Shown here: piece after piece, positions 28,690 to 40,163 of the stretch
Layout of the letters: each line of letters begins with the position of its first letter
How positions within the stretch are numbered: the stretch's first letter is position 1
NCBI GenBank assembly: GCA_963693365.1
Contig: CAVNZM010000001.1
Span: 16,554,001 to 16,618,000, forward strand
Source of the DNA: Amoebidium appalachense
Lineage: Eukaryota > Ichthyosporea
DNA length: 64,000 nt
Direction of reading: 5' to 3'
The notes under the pieces: model-generated
Seen by the model: only the letters and a program-made list of their open reading frames with translations
Database searches by the model: none
Told to the model about the DNA's origin: nothing
Position numbers and translations under genes: made by a program

Positions 28690-30110
28690 AGATATCATAG
28701 AATTCCCGGATAGAACCCATCAGATCCCTATCAATGATATCTTTGATAGGGTTCGGATTGGTTATGGTATGGCGCATATCCGAAACCCATCCTTTGCTGA
28801 TATCCTTACGATATCCTTACGATATCATAGAAAACCACGATGGTTTTGGTTTTTGACCGAAAATCTCAAAATTTCCTCATAGCATTATGATATCCATATG
28901 CTATCCTAGTGATATGTATGTTAGCAAGGTCATAATAGCTCTTTTGGATATGTTTCACATACGTTTAGGATATTGGTGCCCCAAACGATATCTGTTAGAT
29001 GTCTTTGTTATAGCCTACAGATATCCCTCATTATAGAATATCTTAATCCCATCCAATACGCATTACATGACGATATCTACCTGATGTCGTGGGACAATAC
29101 AAATTGATATCCACGTGATATCTGATGGATAACATGTATGCTTATAAATTGAATATAATACAGATGTTGTTTTGATATCGTCTGGACATCGTTGTGATGT
29201 ACCTACAACCATTTTTTTGATATCGTTATGCGCCCATGGGGGTAATACAGAAGATACCCTTGTACACAACCAGTAGGCATGTTGAAGACATCCTTTTGAT
29301 ATCCTTTCGGATATCCCTTTGTCCACAGGCCCAAGATATGATATCTAATTCATATCATTGTACAGGTCGTAAGGATATGTACCAAATATATCTAAATAAA
29401 GACTTGTGATATATGTGATTGGTATGTGTAAGATGCCCCTATGTACATCAATGTGATATGCTGTAACTTATCATTTGAATATCCCGCTCTGTCTAAAACG
29501 GCAGCATTGTGGGTATCCTTTTGATATTCTTTTTGATATCCCTTTTATATTCAATATGTTATCTGTTTTTGGTCCTACATCTCAAACATATCACAACTGC
29601 CTCTTTGCAGGCCCAAGCTACGATATCTAATTCATATCTTTGTACACGTCGTAAGGATATGTACCTGATATATCTAAATAAAGACTAGTGAGTTGTGTGA
29701 TTGATATCGGTAAGATGTCGCTATGTACATCAATGTGATATGCTGTAACCTATCATTTGAATATCCTAATCTGTCCAGAGCAGTAGTCCACGAGGTATCA
29801 TCTACATATCTTTTAGAGGCCCTTAGATTATCATTGCGATATCCGCATAGGGATATATTTATATATCGAATTCATAAGTATATGATACATAAGCTTGCCA
29901 TCCCAGTGATATCTAAGCGGCAGTATTGTGGATATTAGAAAGATATCAGAAGAACATCCGTGCAGTAGAAGGTCAGTGTCTTTTGTAAGTACATCAATGT
30001 GATATCTAAACGGCAGCATTGTGGATATTAGAAAGATATCAGAAGAACAATCGAAAAATCCTTTAGATGTCTATTAGATGTCCGATGAGAATGGTTGCGA
30101 TATACGCGCA
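28690..30110. repeat. left subterminal zone dense in GATATC palindromes
   Basis: More than twenty GATATC hexamers, plus many GATAT/ATATC half-matches, occur in about 1.4 kb. Random sequence of this composition would give about one. The spacing is irregular. The zone lies just inside the left terminal inverted repeat of the nested element. Confidence 0.9.
29335..29775. repeat. direct repeat of about 170 bases within the GATATC zone
   Basis: Blocks at about 29335-29510 and 29608-29780 align along their length (shared GATATCTAATTCATATC, CGTAAGGATATGTACC, TATCTAAATAAAGACT, ATGTACATCAATGTGATATG). A shorter repeat pair (GGATATTAGAAAGATATCAG) follows near 29930 and 30024. Confidence 0.88.
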
Positions 30111-31060
30111 AAGAAAATTTTTGTGATCAAGCCAGCTGAGCAATCGTTGGGAAACCCGCCAATTACTCACACGGGGCATTGCGGGGCTCATTGCGGCCAT
30201 CTGAATGTGATGGTGGCATGGCCATTTATATAGGGCCAGGAAATCACTTTTCCGTTCGATTGTGGGACGAAAATCACAAAATGGCAAACCCGATTTTGAT
30301 TGGTTGTTATTCTTCAAAACGGCATGCTCAGGGTCACCCAACTGTGATCAGCCAATCACGTTTCATGTTTAATTGAGATTATCGCATACATCTAATGAAG
30401 ATATGTTTCTGCCATCTTTACGACATCGCAACGACCTGATCTTCTATGGTCTGATCTTGTACATATCCCACAGGGGTCATAAACATCTCATAATGATATT
30501 TGTTAGATAAACACGCAACCACAACGGCCGCAAATAAAACTAAATTACCCCATTTGGCAAGTGCCATGTGGAAGAGTGTAAATTGCGAACGTCCGAAACA
30601 CTAAACACTAGGCAAAATAGAGCAATCTAGTAACTACATAGTACCAATTTCGAGCATCGAAGCAGGAAAATGGTTATTTATTGCAATTTTATATTTTGTG
30701 TGTTCCGAGGATGTTACCACCTTTGAAGGTTTATTAGCGCCTGAAAAGAATACCTTACTGCATTAGGGCGGGTGCACATCACAGGCACGTGCACATTCTC
30801 CGGACACCAGATGATATATCGCAAGATATCCGTACGATATCTAATGTATGTATTATTGATATCATTCTATTCTCATGCATCGTAGTTATAATGAACGTTA
30901 CCATTTTATGACTATTTATGATATAAAACGCTAGTTACGCTTGTGCTTTCTATAACCGGTAACGCACGTTAACATTATGCCTCCGCGCGCGTGAACTACA
31001 AAGTATGTGAAAACTGCAACGTAGTGATACACACTCTTCTTCTGAACCTATGTCGTCAAT
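30110..31060. other. interior of nested element, no gene seen
   Basis: Unique AT-rich sequence with a few further GATATC motifs near 30810-30870. No coding or RNA feature is supported. Confidence 0.5.
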
Positions 31061-31061
31061 C

Positions 31062-31174
31062 ATGACACACACACACACACACACACACAGCGAGACACGC
31101 ACGCTGCCACACACACACACACAAACACACACACACAGAGAGAGATACACACACACAGACAGACACGTTGCCCT

Positions 31175-31205
<31 letters not shown>

Positions 31206-31238
31206 GCCACACACACACACACACACACAGGCACGTTG

Positions 31239-31319
<81 letters not shown>

Positions 31320-31347
31320 ACCCACACACACGTTACCATGCGCACCT

Positions 31348-31410
<63 letters not shown>

Positions 31411-31479
31411 ACACACGTACATACACACACCCAAACACATGCCCGTGTGCACGTACATCGGTAGACACGAACGCGCGAG

Positions 31480-31510
<31 letters not shown>
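31062..31510 (+). repeat. (CA)n arrays with a poly(C) tract
   Basis: CA repeats broken by ACGTTGCC spacers occupy 31062-31330, with a pure block at about 31239-31318. A C run of about 46 (31351-31396) and more CA repeats follow to 31511. Confidence 0.95.
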
Positions 31511-31511
<1 letters not shown>

Positions 31512-31620
31512 GTGTTCACATAAAGACAGGGTACACCACGGTTGCCTCGATATTCCTCTGTTCTTTATCTACACATTCTCGGCTCACTCTCCCGTTCATA
31601 AAATATCTCCTCCCTTGTAG

Positions 31621-34190
31621 CACCTTGTAGCATAGTATATGTACATATGTTACCTAGACATTATTGGTTTTTCAATAACTACCCACAGAACAGCCTCTAG
31701 CACGAGAAATTTACCACAACGTTTATGGGGTGGATGGTGAATGTGCCCCTGGAGTACGAGGGTCACACGAAAAAAACACAAGAGCCGAAATTCCAGCCTT
31801 CTTCAAAGTAATGTGCCCCTGGAGTACGAGGGTCACACGAAAAAAACACAACATTGTAGCTCGAATAGAACCCCCTTGTAGCATAGTATAAGTACATGTG
31901 TTACCTAGACATTATTCGTTTTTTCAATAACTACCCACAGAACAGCTTCTAGCACGAGAGCTTTACCACAAAGTTTATGGGGGGGATGGTGAATGTGCCC
32001 CTGGAGTACGAGGGTCACACGAAAAAAACACAACGTTGTAGCTCGTATAGAACCCCCCTTGTAGCATAGTATATTGCAGGGAAATGTACATAGTATGTTA
32101 CCTAGACATTATTGGTTTTTTCAATAACTACCCACAGAACAGCTTCTAGCACGAGACATTTACCACAAAGTTTATGGGGGGGATGGTGAATGTGCCCCTG
32201 GAGTACGAGGGTCACACGAAAAAAACACAATGTTGTAGCTCGAATAGACCCCCCTTGTAGCATAGTATATGTCCATGTGTTACCTAGACATTATTGGTTG
32301 TTTCAATAACTACCCACAGAACAGCTTCTAGCACGAGACATTTACCACAAAGTGTATGGGGGGGATGGTGAATGTGCCCCTGGAGTACAAGGGTCACACG
32401 AAAAAAACACAACGTTGTAGCTCGTATAGAACCCCCCTTGTAGCATAGCATATGTACATGACATTGTGTTACCAGACATTATTGGTTTTTTCAATAACTA
32501 CCCACAGAACAGCTTCTAGCACGAGAGCTTTACCACAACGTTTATGGGGGGGATGGTGAATGTGCCCCTGGAGTACGAGGGTCACACGAAAAAAACACAA
32601 CGTTGTAGCTCGTATAGAACCCCCCTTGTAGCATAGTATAAGTACATAGTATGTTACCTAGACATTATTGGTTTTTCAATAGCTACCCACAGAACAGCCT
32701 CTAGGACGAGAGATTTACCACAAGGTTTATGGGGTGGATGGTGAATGTGCCCCTGGAGTACGAGGGTCACACGAAAAAAACACAACATTGTAGCTCGAAT
32801 AGAACCCCCCTTGTAGCATAGTATAAGTACATGTGTTACCTAGACATTATTCGTTTTTTCAATAACTACCCACAGAACAGCTTCTAGCACGAGAGCTTTA
32901 CCACACAGTTTATGGGGGGGATGGTGAATGTGCCCCTGGAGTACGAGGGTCACACGAAAAAAACACAACGTTGTAGCTCGTATAGAACCCCCCTTGTAGC
33001 ATAGTATATGTACATAGTATGTTACCTAGACATTATTGGTTTTTTCAATAACTACCCACAGAACAGCTTCTAGCACGAGACATTTACCACAAAGTTTATG
33101 GGGGGGATGGTGAATGTGCCCCTGGAGTACGAGGGTCACACGAAAAAAACACAATGTTGTAGCTCGAATAGACCCCCCTTGTAGCATAGTATATGTCCAT
33201 GTGTTATAGACATTATTGGTTGTTTCAATAACTACCCACAGAACAGCTTCTAGCACGAGACATTTACCACAAAGTGTATGGGGGGGATGGTGAATGTGCC
33301 CCTGGAGTACAAGGGTCACACGAAAAAAACACAACGTTGTAGCTCGTATAGAACCCCCCTTGTAGCATAGCATATGTACATGACATTGTGTTACCAGACA
33401 TTATTGGTTTTTTCAATAACTACCCACAGAACAGCTTCTAGCACGAGAGCTTTACCACAACGTTTATGGGGGGGATGGTGAATGTGCCCCTGGAGTACGA
33501 GGGTCACACGAAAAAAACACAACGTTGTAGCTCGTATAGAACCCCCCTTGTAGCATAGTATATGTACATAGTATGTTACCTAGACATTATTGGTTTTTTC
33601 AATAACTACCCACAGAACAGCTTCTAGCACGAGAGCTTTACCACAAAGTGTATGGGGGGGATGGTGAATGTGCCCCTGGAGTACGAGGGTCACACGAAAA
33701 AAACACAACGTTGTAGCTCGTATAGAACCCCCCTTGTAACATAGTATATGTACATAGTATGTTACCTAGACATTATTGGTTTTTCAATAGCTACCCACAG
33801 AACAGCCTCTAGGACGAGAGATTTACCACAACGTTTATGGGGTGGATGGTGAATGTGCCCCTGGAGTACGAGGGTCACACGAAAAAAACACAACATTGTA
33901 GCTCGAATAGAACCCCCCTTGTAGCATAGCATATGTACATGTGTTACCTAGACATTATTCGTTTTTTCAATAACTACCCACAGAACAGCTTCTAGCACGA
34001 GAACTTTACCACAAAGTTTATGGGGGAGATGGTGAATGTGCCCCTGGAGTACGAGGGTCACACGAAAAAAACACAACGTTGTAGCTCGTATAGAACCCCC
34101 TTTGTAGCATAGTATATGTACATCATACGGTATGTTACCTAGACATTATTATTGGTTTTTTCAATAACTACCCACATGCGGCATGTGTTA
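31621..34190 (+). repeat. satellite A array, about 14 units of ~184 bp
   Basis: Each unit contains TTGTAGCATAGTATATGTAC, ACATTATTGGTTTTTTCAAT, ACTACCCACAGAACAGC, ACCACAAAGTTTATGGGGG and CCCCTGGAGTACGAGGGTCA. Spacing of the last landmark is 179-202 bases. Diagnostic variants (ACATTGTGTTACCAGAC at 32461 and 33379; AATAGACCCCCC at 32243 and 33165) recur at about 920 bases, showing a five-unit higher-order repeat. The array ends in a diverged unit at about 34170-34265. No frame runs through the units in a protein-like way. Confidence 0.95.
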
Positions 34191-34265
34191 CTTTCACGTT
34201 ATTGGTTTCCTAGCACGGGATATTCAGCACACAGTTGGGGATGTGGGGGCAGTGTACACCTCAAT

Positions 34266-34859
34266 ATTGGTAAGGTGGTGGGTGGGTTGGGGGGGGGGGG
34301 GGGGGGGGGGAGGGGGGGGGGGGGGGTTCCACACAACCGAAACTATCGGTGTTACAAGTGGTTCGGTCTTAGGAAGTTAGAACGGTGATTTTTTAATTAA
34401 TAGCGGGAAACAATATTATCCCCATTGCATATGGGGGGAACGAGGAGGGGGGGGAGGGGGGGGGGGGGGGGGGTTCACAACGAATTCTATCGACTGTGCA
34501 TAATTAATGTATATTGCACATGTAGCCTGAAAGATTAAAGTGAATGTGTGTATGTATATGTGCGAGTATATTTGTGTATGCAATACATGTACAATGTTTT
34601 CGTCTTTGTAGGTGGGTGGGTGGGGTGGGTGGGGGGGGGGGGGGGGGGGGGGGGTGCGCGGGGGGGAAGAGGGAGGGGGGAGGGGGCATCATGATCAGGG
34701 ATAACAGGGTGTGTGCGTGTGTGCGCTTGTGTGTGCATGTGCTGTGTGTGTTGTGTAGGTGTGCGCCTGTGTGTGTGTGCGTGCCTGTGTGTGCGCGCCT
34801 GTGTGTGTGTGTGTGTGTGTGTGTGCAGTGTGCATGTGTGAGTGTGTGTGCGTGCGCGC

Positions 34860-34890
<31 letters not shown>

Positions 34891-35023
34891 TGTGTGTGAT
34901 TTCAAAGAAGTCGAAAGCGCCAGTGACACCCATGTTGAAAAAAAGACAAGCAAGCACGCTAAGAAGGACAGCAAGAAGTAACAGAAACCCTTTCATGCCG
35001 AAAAAATGGTCAAGAACAAAGAA
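34266..35023. repeat. G-run and GT/GC microsatellite block
   Basis: G tracts at about 34290-34326, 34449-34473 and 34629-34654, then GT repeats and a (CG)n stretch at about 34855-34874. A short lysine/arginine-rich open stretch follows the GT repeat (34901-35020), but I cannot assign it. Confidence 0.8.
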
Positions 35024-35673
35024 GTGGAGGACACGTAACTATAGTCTGATAGTTGTGACTAAGGGCACTAAGGGTAGCGCTAAGGGCACCAAGCTGATGC
35101 ACGCGCGCGCGCGAGCCGAAATCTATTTTTATCTTTTTCCTAATCAGGCGCGGCGAATAGTGATTGGCTAAATCCCAATCCGGTTTGCAATTTTTTTCTC
35201 CATTTAAGCCTGTACGCACGTTGTTTTCTCCATTTCTCTTCCCCCTTCCCGCAGGTCCGCAGGTCCTTTCCCGCAGGTCGCCTGGTCGCAGGTCCCTTCC
35301 CGCAGGTCGCCTGGTCGCAGTTCCCTTCCCGCAGCGCCTGGTCACAGATCCCCTCCGCAGATCGCGCAGCCACCGTGCTGATTGTTTTGGACCATGCTGC
35401 ATGCTGCAGCTTCTTCTTGAAGGTTAGTTTTGTGTTGCCTGCTTTTGTGCATATGGCGTTTGTCTGTCTGGTCTGTGTCTGTGTCTGTGTGTGTGTGTGT
35501 GTATGTGTGTGTGCGTGCGTGCGTGTGCGTGTGTCTGCTGGCTGCAGATGCACGTTGCCTTTCACGTTCATGAACCAGCGACTGTGGGCACTACTTTTGC
35601 TGTTAGCACTATAGCTATCATCCCCTCCACCGATCGTTCAAGCTATTTTCTGCTTCTCTAGACTTCATAAGTT
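35024..35673 (+). repeat. duplicated module, copy 1 (inside the nested element)
   Basis: About 650 bases that recur at 62086-62819. Shared parts include GTGGAGGACACGTAACTATA, a (CG)n stretch, a GC-rich minisatellite built on TTCCCGCAGGTCGCCTGGTC (35245-35345 here), GTTTTGTGTTGCCTGCTTTT, and a short open frame starting ATGCACGTTGCC at 35548. In copy 2 that frame is shifted by one extra T. In both cases the module follows a satellite A array, so array and module travel together. Confidence 0.9.
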
Positions 35674-36824
35674 CTGGTCCGGGTTTCCGTCCTTACTATG
35701 TTTAAGGTTGGTTCTGTCGACTCTTTTTTTGCCACTCTCAGTCAGCCCCCTCAGTCCCCCCCCCCCCCCCCCCCCCCTCCCCCCACTTCTCGCAAGTAGG
35801 ATGAGCTAATTCTTAGCTCGAGTTCCTTTACAGGTTTTGGCAAGGTTGGCCCATGAAGTCATCAGCAGCTATAAGGCTACGTTATCATCTAGAGGTGGGT
35901 ACTGGCTCTTTGTCCTATGGCTGCTGTTGTTTCCGTTTTTCGTTTCATAGGTGGGTACCGGCTCTTTGTCCTGTTAAGGTAAATAAAGTATGGAGGCAAG
36001 ACCCTGTGGGTCTGGTTCTTTGTCCTATGGCTGCTGTTGTTTCCGTGTTTCGTTTCTGTGTTGCTCTTATAGCACATGAATGATCATGTGCATGTTTAGC
36101 ACCCATAGGTGGGTACCGGCTCTTTGTCCTGTTAATTACTCTGCCGGCATTTGGTATGGTATGGTTTGGTGTAAGAGTGCCCCCCTTATATTGTCATGTT
36201 GGGCGTCCTTTTTTTTTTTTTTTGGGCCTCATACCCATACACACACACCTTGTTACTCTTCTGTCAAGGGATTAGCATGTGTTTAGTTTAATGATGTTGG
36301 GAGCTTCTTAGAAACCCGCATAATAGTTTGCTTGTTTTGAGTTTTGTTTATGTTCGTTGCTGCTCTTTTATACTCCTTCCCCCCCCCCCCCCCCCCCCCC
36401 CCCACACACACACACAAAAGAGTGACTTTTCTTTTTTTTTCTTTTTTTCTTTTTTTTTGTGTGTGTGTGTGCGAAGAGAAAAAGTAACAGAGCTTTTTAT
36501 TATTTTTATTATTATTATTATTATTTTGTGTGTGTCTGTGTATTTATTTTGTGTGTTTTCGTAGTTCGAATAAATTGTGTGAAGACATGTCCCAAGACAT
36601 GTCCCGAGGACATGTCTTTAAAAATATTTGTCTTAGAAAATATTTGTCTTAGAAAATATTTGAAGTGACAGACACGCCCCAGTGGGACATAACCCTACGT
36701 AAAAGATAATAGATGAGTTATAGTTGACACGTTCCAGTGGGACGTGTCTGCAGAAAATGGATCTGTAATCAGCGGCTCGACGACATATGACCACGTGACA
36801 GGCAGGTTCGAAAGGGGTGAGGGG

Positions 36825-36865
<41 letters not shown>

Positions 36866-36900
36866 AAACGACATCAAACAGTGATCGGAAACGACGTCTG
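35674..36900. other. nested element interior with short tandem repeats
   Basis: GGTGGGTACCGGCTCTTTGTCCT and GCTCTTTGTCCTATGGCTGCTG recur three to four times between 35890 and 36140. C runs at about 35758-35777 and 36379-36402, and a G run at about 36827-36863. No gene is supported. Confidence 0.6.
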
Positions 36901-37856
36901 GATGATATCAACTTTGAAAATGGCTCAATCATATATATCAAGACATAACATAATGATATGAAAAGGATAATATAACTATATTGCGAAAATCATTCTTAAT
37001 AAATCTTAATTATACCTTAAATTTATCGTTTTGATATATGTGCTGTATGTCAAAAAGATGTGACAGAGTTATGTTAACGATATGCTACTAATATCATAAG
37101 GAATGGTTAGCTGATAAACTACTATATGTTTTAAAGATATGTAACAGATACTAGAAAGATGTCGTGTAGAGGACATACAGCCAGAACTTCTCATATCTTT
37201 AAAGGCTCCTAAAACTATCAAAACGATATTATTACGAAATTTCTTTTGACCCATCCTAGTTATCTTTATGTTATGAGGCTTATATCGTTATGACATTTAA
37301 CGTATGATCTTTAGATAATGTTTTCGGCATCCTATACCTATCCGTTGTATATGAAAAGGACATCTGTAAGAGTATCTTATAGATGTATTACCATATACGA
37401 ATCCTCCTATAATGACCTCGAAATGATATCATATAGATATATATGTATCTTATGATCGATTATCATATATATCGTAAGGATATGTGATAGCTACCATAAG
37501 GATATGGGGAAGGGCTCCTAATCCGCTCTTAGAGATATCTTTATTATGTCTAAAACGCTTCTGAACATCAGACTAAAAACATTTTATGATATCAAATAGA
37601 CTATCATAATGGTATCATACGGATATAACGAGGTTGTTGAATACATGGAATACAGGATAGAACAACGATGGGTTCAGGGTGCTCCGTATGAGCCCATTAT
37701 GAGATCATTTAGATATCTAGCAAAAGATACCAAAATGATATCCAGAAAATCCGTGATAGCAAAACGATGCTGTTATGTTATCTAAAAGACAAGAGGGGGA
37801 TAAAGAGTGGCAAAAAGATGGGTTTATGGGTTTATGATATCTTTAATGGGGTTTTA
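36900..37856. repeat. right subterminal AT-rich zone with GATAT motifs
   Basis: AT-rich sequence with repeated GATAT, GATATC, AGATAT and ATATCG motifs, mirroring the left zone but less dense. It ends at the right terminal inverted repeat. No ORF of note. Confidence 0.75.
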
Positions 37857-37886
37857 ATGGGTTTCGGATGCCGGATGAAGTTTGCT

Positions 37887-38367
37887 ATTGATGCATGACA
37901 ACACATAATCCCTCACCTCCCTACTCATACCCGGCCAAAAATACGAACGATTAACACGAAGGCAACGTCCTATTTACACCTAAATGACCAGCCATGGGAT
38001 GCTCATGCACCATATGCAAAACCTCAGGCACAAGTGCCGTCGGGACCCAAACTCGGTGTCCGTCTGGCCCAGAACAATGATAAACTAAATCCTGCTCTAC
38101 CTGACACATTTTTGCTAACTTAGCTACCTTAATCATCTGCCTTTTATTTTTAAATTTAATCGAATCAACCGGCCCCTTTATATAATTCTTAACCAGACCA
38201 ATCAACACATCTTCCTCCTGAGCTAAGATCAAAGCCGTAGGTGCTAAGGCAGGGGCCGAGCCATGAGACTCGGTCCCGACCTCAGACACTGACAAATACC
38301 CCCCCCCCCCTCCCCTACACTTATAAGCAAGCAACCCCGGAGCCCAAGAAGAAACATCAACAGACAC
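37887..38367 (-). pseudogene. Ty3 integrase zinc-binding (H2C2) domain, frameshifted
   Basis: The frame contains LVYHCSGPDGHRVWVP, HMVHEHPMAGHLGVNRT and then, after a one-base frameshift near 37972, NRSYFWPGMSREVRDYVLSC. These are the H-H-C parts of the integrase N-terminal domain. The catalytic core that should follow is absent; the nested element begins a few codons on. Confidence 0.85.
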
Positions 38368-38372
38368 AGCAT

Positions 38373-39305
38373 CTATTCCTTTCTGCTCACTCTCCCCCCC
38401 CTTCCCCCCCCTCCCCCCCCGTCTCTCACTACCCCCCCCTCCCCCTCCTTCTCTTCTTCAAACAAAATATAAGCAGCACGAGAGAGAGCATCACAGTCAA
38501 CCATTGTTTCACCCTTGGCATAAAACAATTTATAGGAGAACTCACCGAGAGCCGCGGCCCACTTCTGCATCCTCTCGTTGACCAGACGAGTGGTGCCGGC
38601 CATGGCTAGGCAGGGCTTGTGGTCGGTGTAGACCTCAAACGTCCTGCCTGCGAGTATATACCTCCATGCCTGTGAGACTGCCCAAAAGATAGCATGGGAC
38701 TCTCTCTCCGGATTGCTATATCTACGTTCACTTTTACTAAATGAACGACTAGCATAAGCAATCACTCTATCCTGCCCCTCCTGCACTTGATATAACACGG
38801 CCCCCTCAGCAACCTTACTTGCATCACACCGAACTTTAAACATCCCCCCCCTGGCCGAAAAATCAGGATGAACAAGCATACTCGAAGACTGCAAAGCTAA
38901 CTTAAGCTTTTCGAAAGCAGAAACAGCATCAACATTCCAATCAATTCTATTCTTCTTCTCCCCCCCCGTCTGACTAGTTAACGGCAAAGCAAGCATACTA
39001 TAATCCTTAATATAACGACGAAGATAATTAGTTAAACCTAAAAATTGCCTTAGTTGAGTGACAGTCTGAGGACGGGGCCACTCAACTATGGCCCGGATTT
39101 TCTCCGGATCAGGGGCAAGACCATTACTAGACACAATATGACCTAAAAACTTAACCTCCGGCACACCAATCACAGTCTTGCTACCGCTAATACGAAGACC
39201 AGACTCACCCAAAGCTAAAAATACTTTTTCACAATTATTAACTAACTCCTCAAATGACCTACCTTTAATTAAAACATCATCCAAATAAGGGTGGCATACA
39301 TCCAA
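38373..39305 (-). pseudogene. Ty3 reverse transcriptase C-terminal part and RNase H
   Basis: Starts within the catalytic YLDDVLI box and continues through SGLRISGSKT, VKFLGHIVSSNG, WPRPQTVTQLRQFLGLTNY and the connection region. RNase H follows with RCDASKVAEGAVLYQ, SRSFSKSERRYSNPERE and YTDHKPCLAM, so the D-E-D residues are present. The frame is open to 38373 but is separated by a frameshift from the upstream half. Confidence 0.92.
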
Positions 39306-40134
39306 ATGAGGGAACCCTTTTATACATTACCCGGCACAACATAGCTGGAGAGGAGAGCAAACCCATCGGCACCACCTTGTACTGGAACAGCTGGTCACCC
39401 AGTGCAAAGGCAGTCTTCTCCTTGCTGCTCTCCTCCAACCTTATCTGCCAAAAAGCTGCTTTTAAATCAAGTTTAGCAAAGTGAGTATAGCCGTGCAGCT
39501 GTGAAAGCTGCTCGTCTATGTTAGGGAGAGGCCATTGGTCTGCCTTAGTGATCCGATTCAGAGCCCTGTAATCGTTCACTAGACGCCAAAACCCGTCGGG
39601 CTTCTTAACCAATAGCACCGGACTTCTCCACGGACTCGAACTATGCTCCACATGACCCTTTTTTAACATATCACTCACTATTATTAGCGCATCCGACAAT
39701 TTATACTGCTCCATTCTATAGCTAGGCATCACTACCGGCCTATTATCACCTGTGTCGATCTGCATTTCAAACCCTTTAACGAAGCCTACTTCGTTATCAT
39801 CGGCCAGAAATGCAAACCGAGTCCTATCAAATAACTTAGCTAGCAATTTTTTCTGTTCTACCGTCCAATCCCCCTCCTTCATACCAAACGGCAATACTAA
39901 CTCCGGGTTACCCCCATCACAAGTGGATGCATCCTTATTCACCGGAGTGCCACTTAACATTTCACCTCCTGTATTACATCGGTGCTGCTCGGGGTGAGGG
40001 TGAGGTACCTCCGGATATAGGCGGTCACCCTTAGCACCCCCCCCTCCCCCCGGCACACCAATGCCCCCGGGCAATTCCTGATGAGTTAGTGCATGTATGT
40101 GGGGGGCCAGGTCTGTGGCCACCCTGCCCCCCAC
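39277..40134 (-). pseudogene. Ty3 reverse transcriptase N-terminal part
   Basis: Contains SSPWRSPVLLVKKPDGFWRL, VNDYRALNRITKADQWPLPN, FAKLDLKAAFWQIRLEESSK (catalytic aspartate) and KVVPMGLLSSPAMLCRVMYK. At 39313 a frameshift leads into a frame ending PSFGCMPPLFG, just before the YLDD half. The intact version of this junction is seen in the second copy at about 48490. Confidence 0.92.
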
Positions 40135-40163
40135 GGTGTTGGTTAACCCGTCAGATCCACGGG

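Larger units (their letters stand above)
28594..37886. mobile_element. 9.3-kb inverted-repeat element nested in the Ty3 integrase gene
   Basis: The ends are 30-base inverted repeats that match exactly by eye (28594-28623 and 37857-37886), starting AGCAAACTTCATCCGGCATC. They interrupt Ty3 coding sequence: integrase zinc domain on the right, integrase C terminus and chromodomain on the left. Both subterminal zones are AT-rich and full of GATATC/GGATAT motifs. The middle holds a CA microsatellite, a ~184-bp satellite array, GC microsatellites and minisatellites. I find no transposase-like ORF, so it is non-autonomous or a composite. No clear target duplication is visible; the outward flanks both contain GATG. 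Confidence 0.75.

Noticed and set aside
31060-31630. CRISPR-like array of regularly spaced repeats
   Set aside because: The repeats are CA microsatellites, and the sequence is eukaryotic.
33026-33373. 115-residue open frame in satellite A
   Set aside because: Frame follows unit length by chance and is interrupted in other units.
34901-35171. Lysine/arginine-rich frame as a histone-like gene
   Set aside because: No start, no family match; part of it lies in the duplicated module where copy 2 does not keep the frame.
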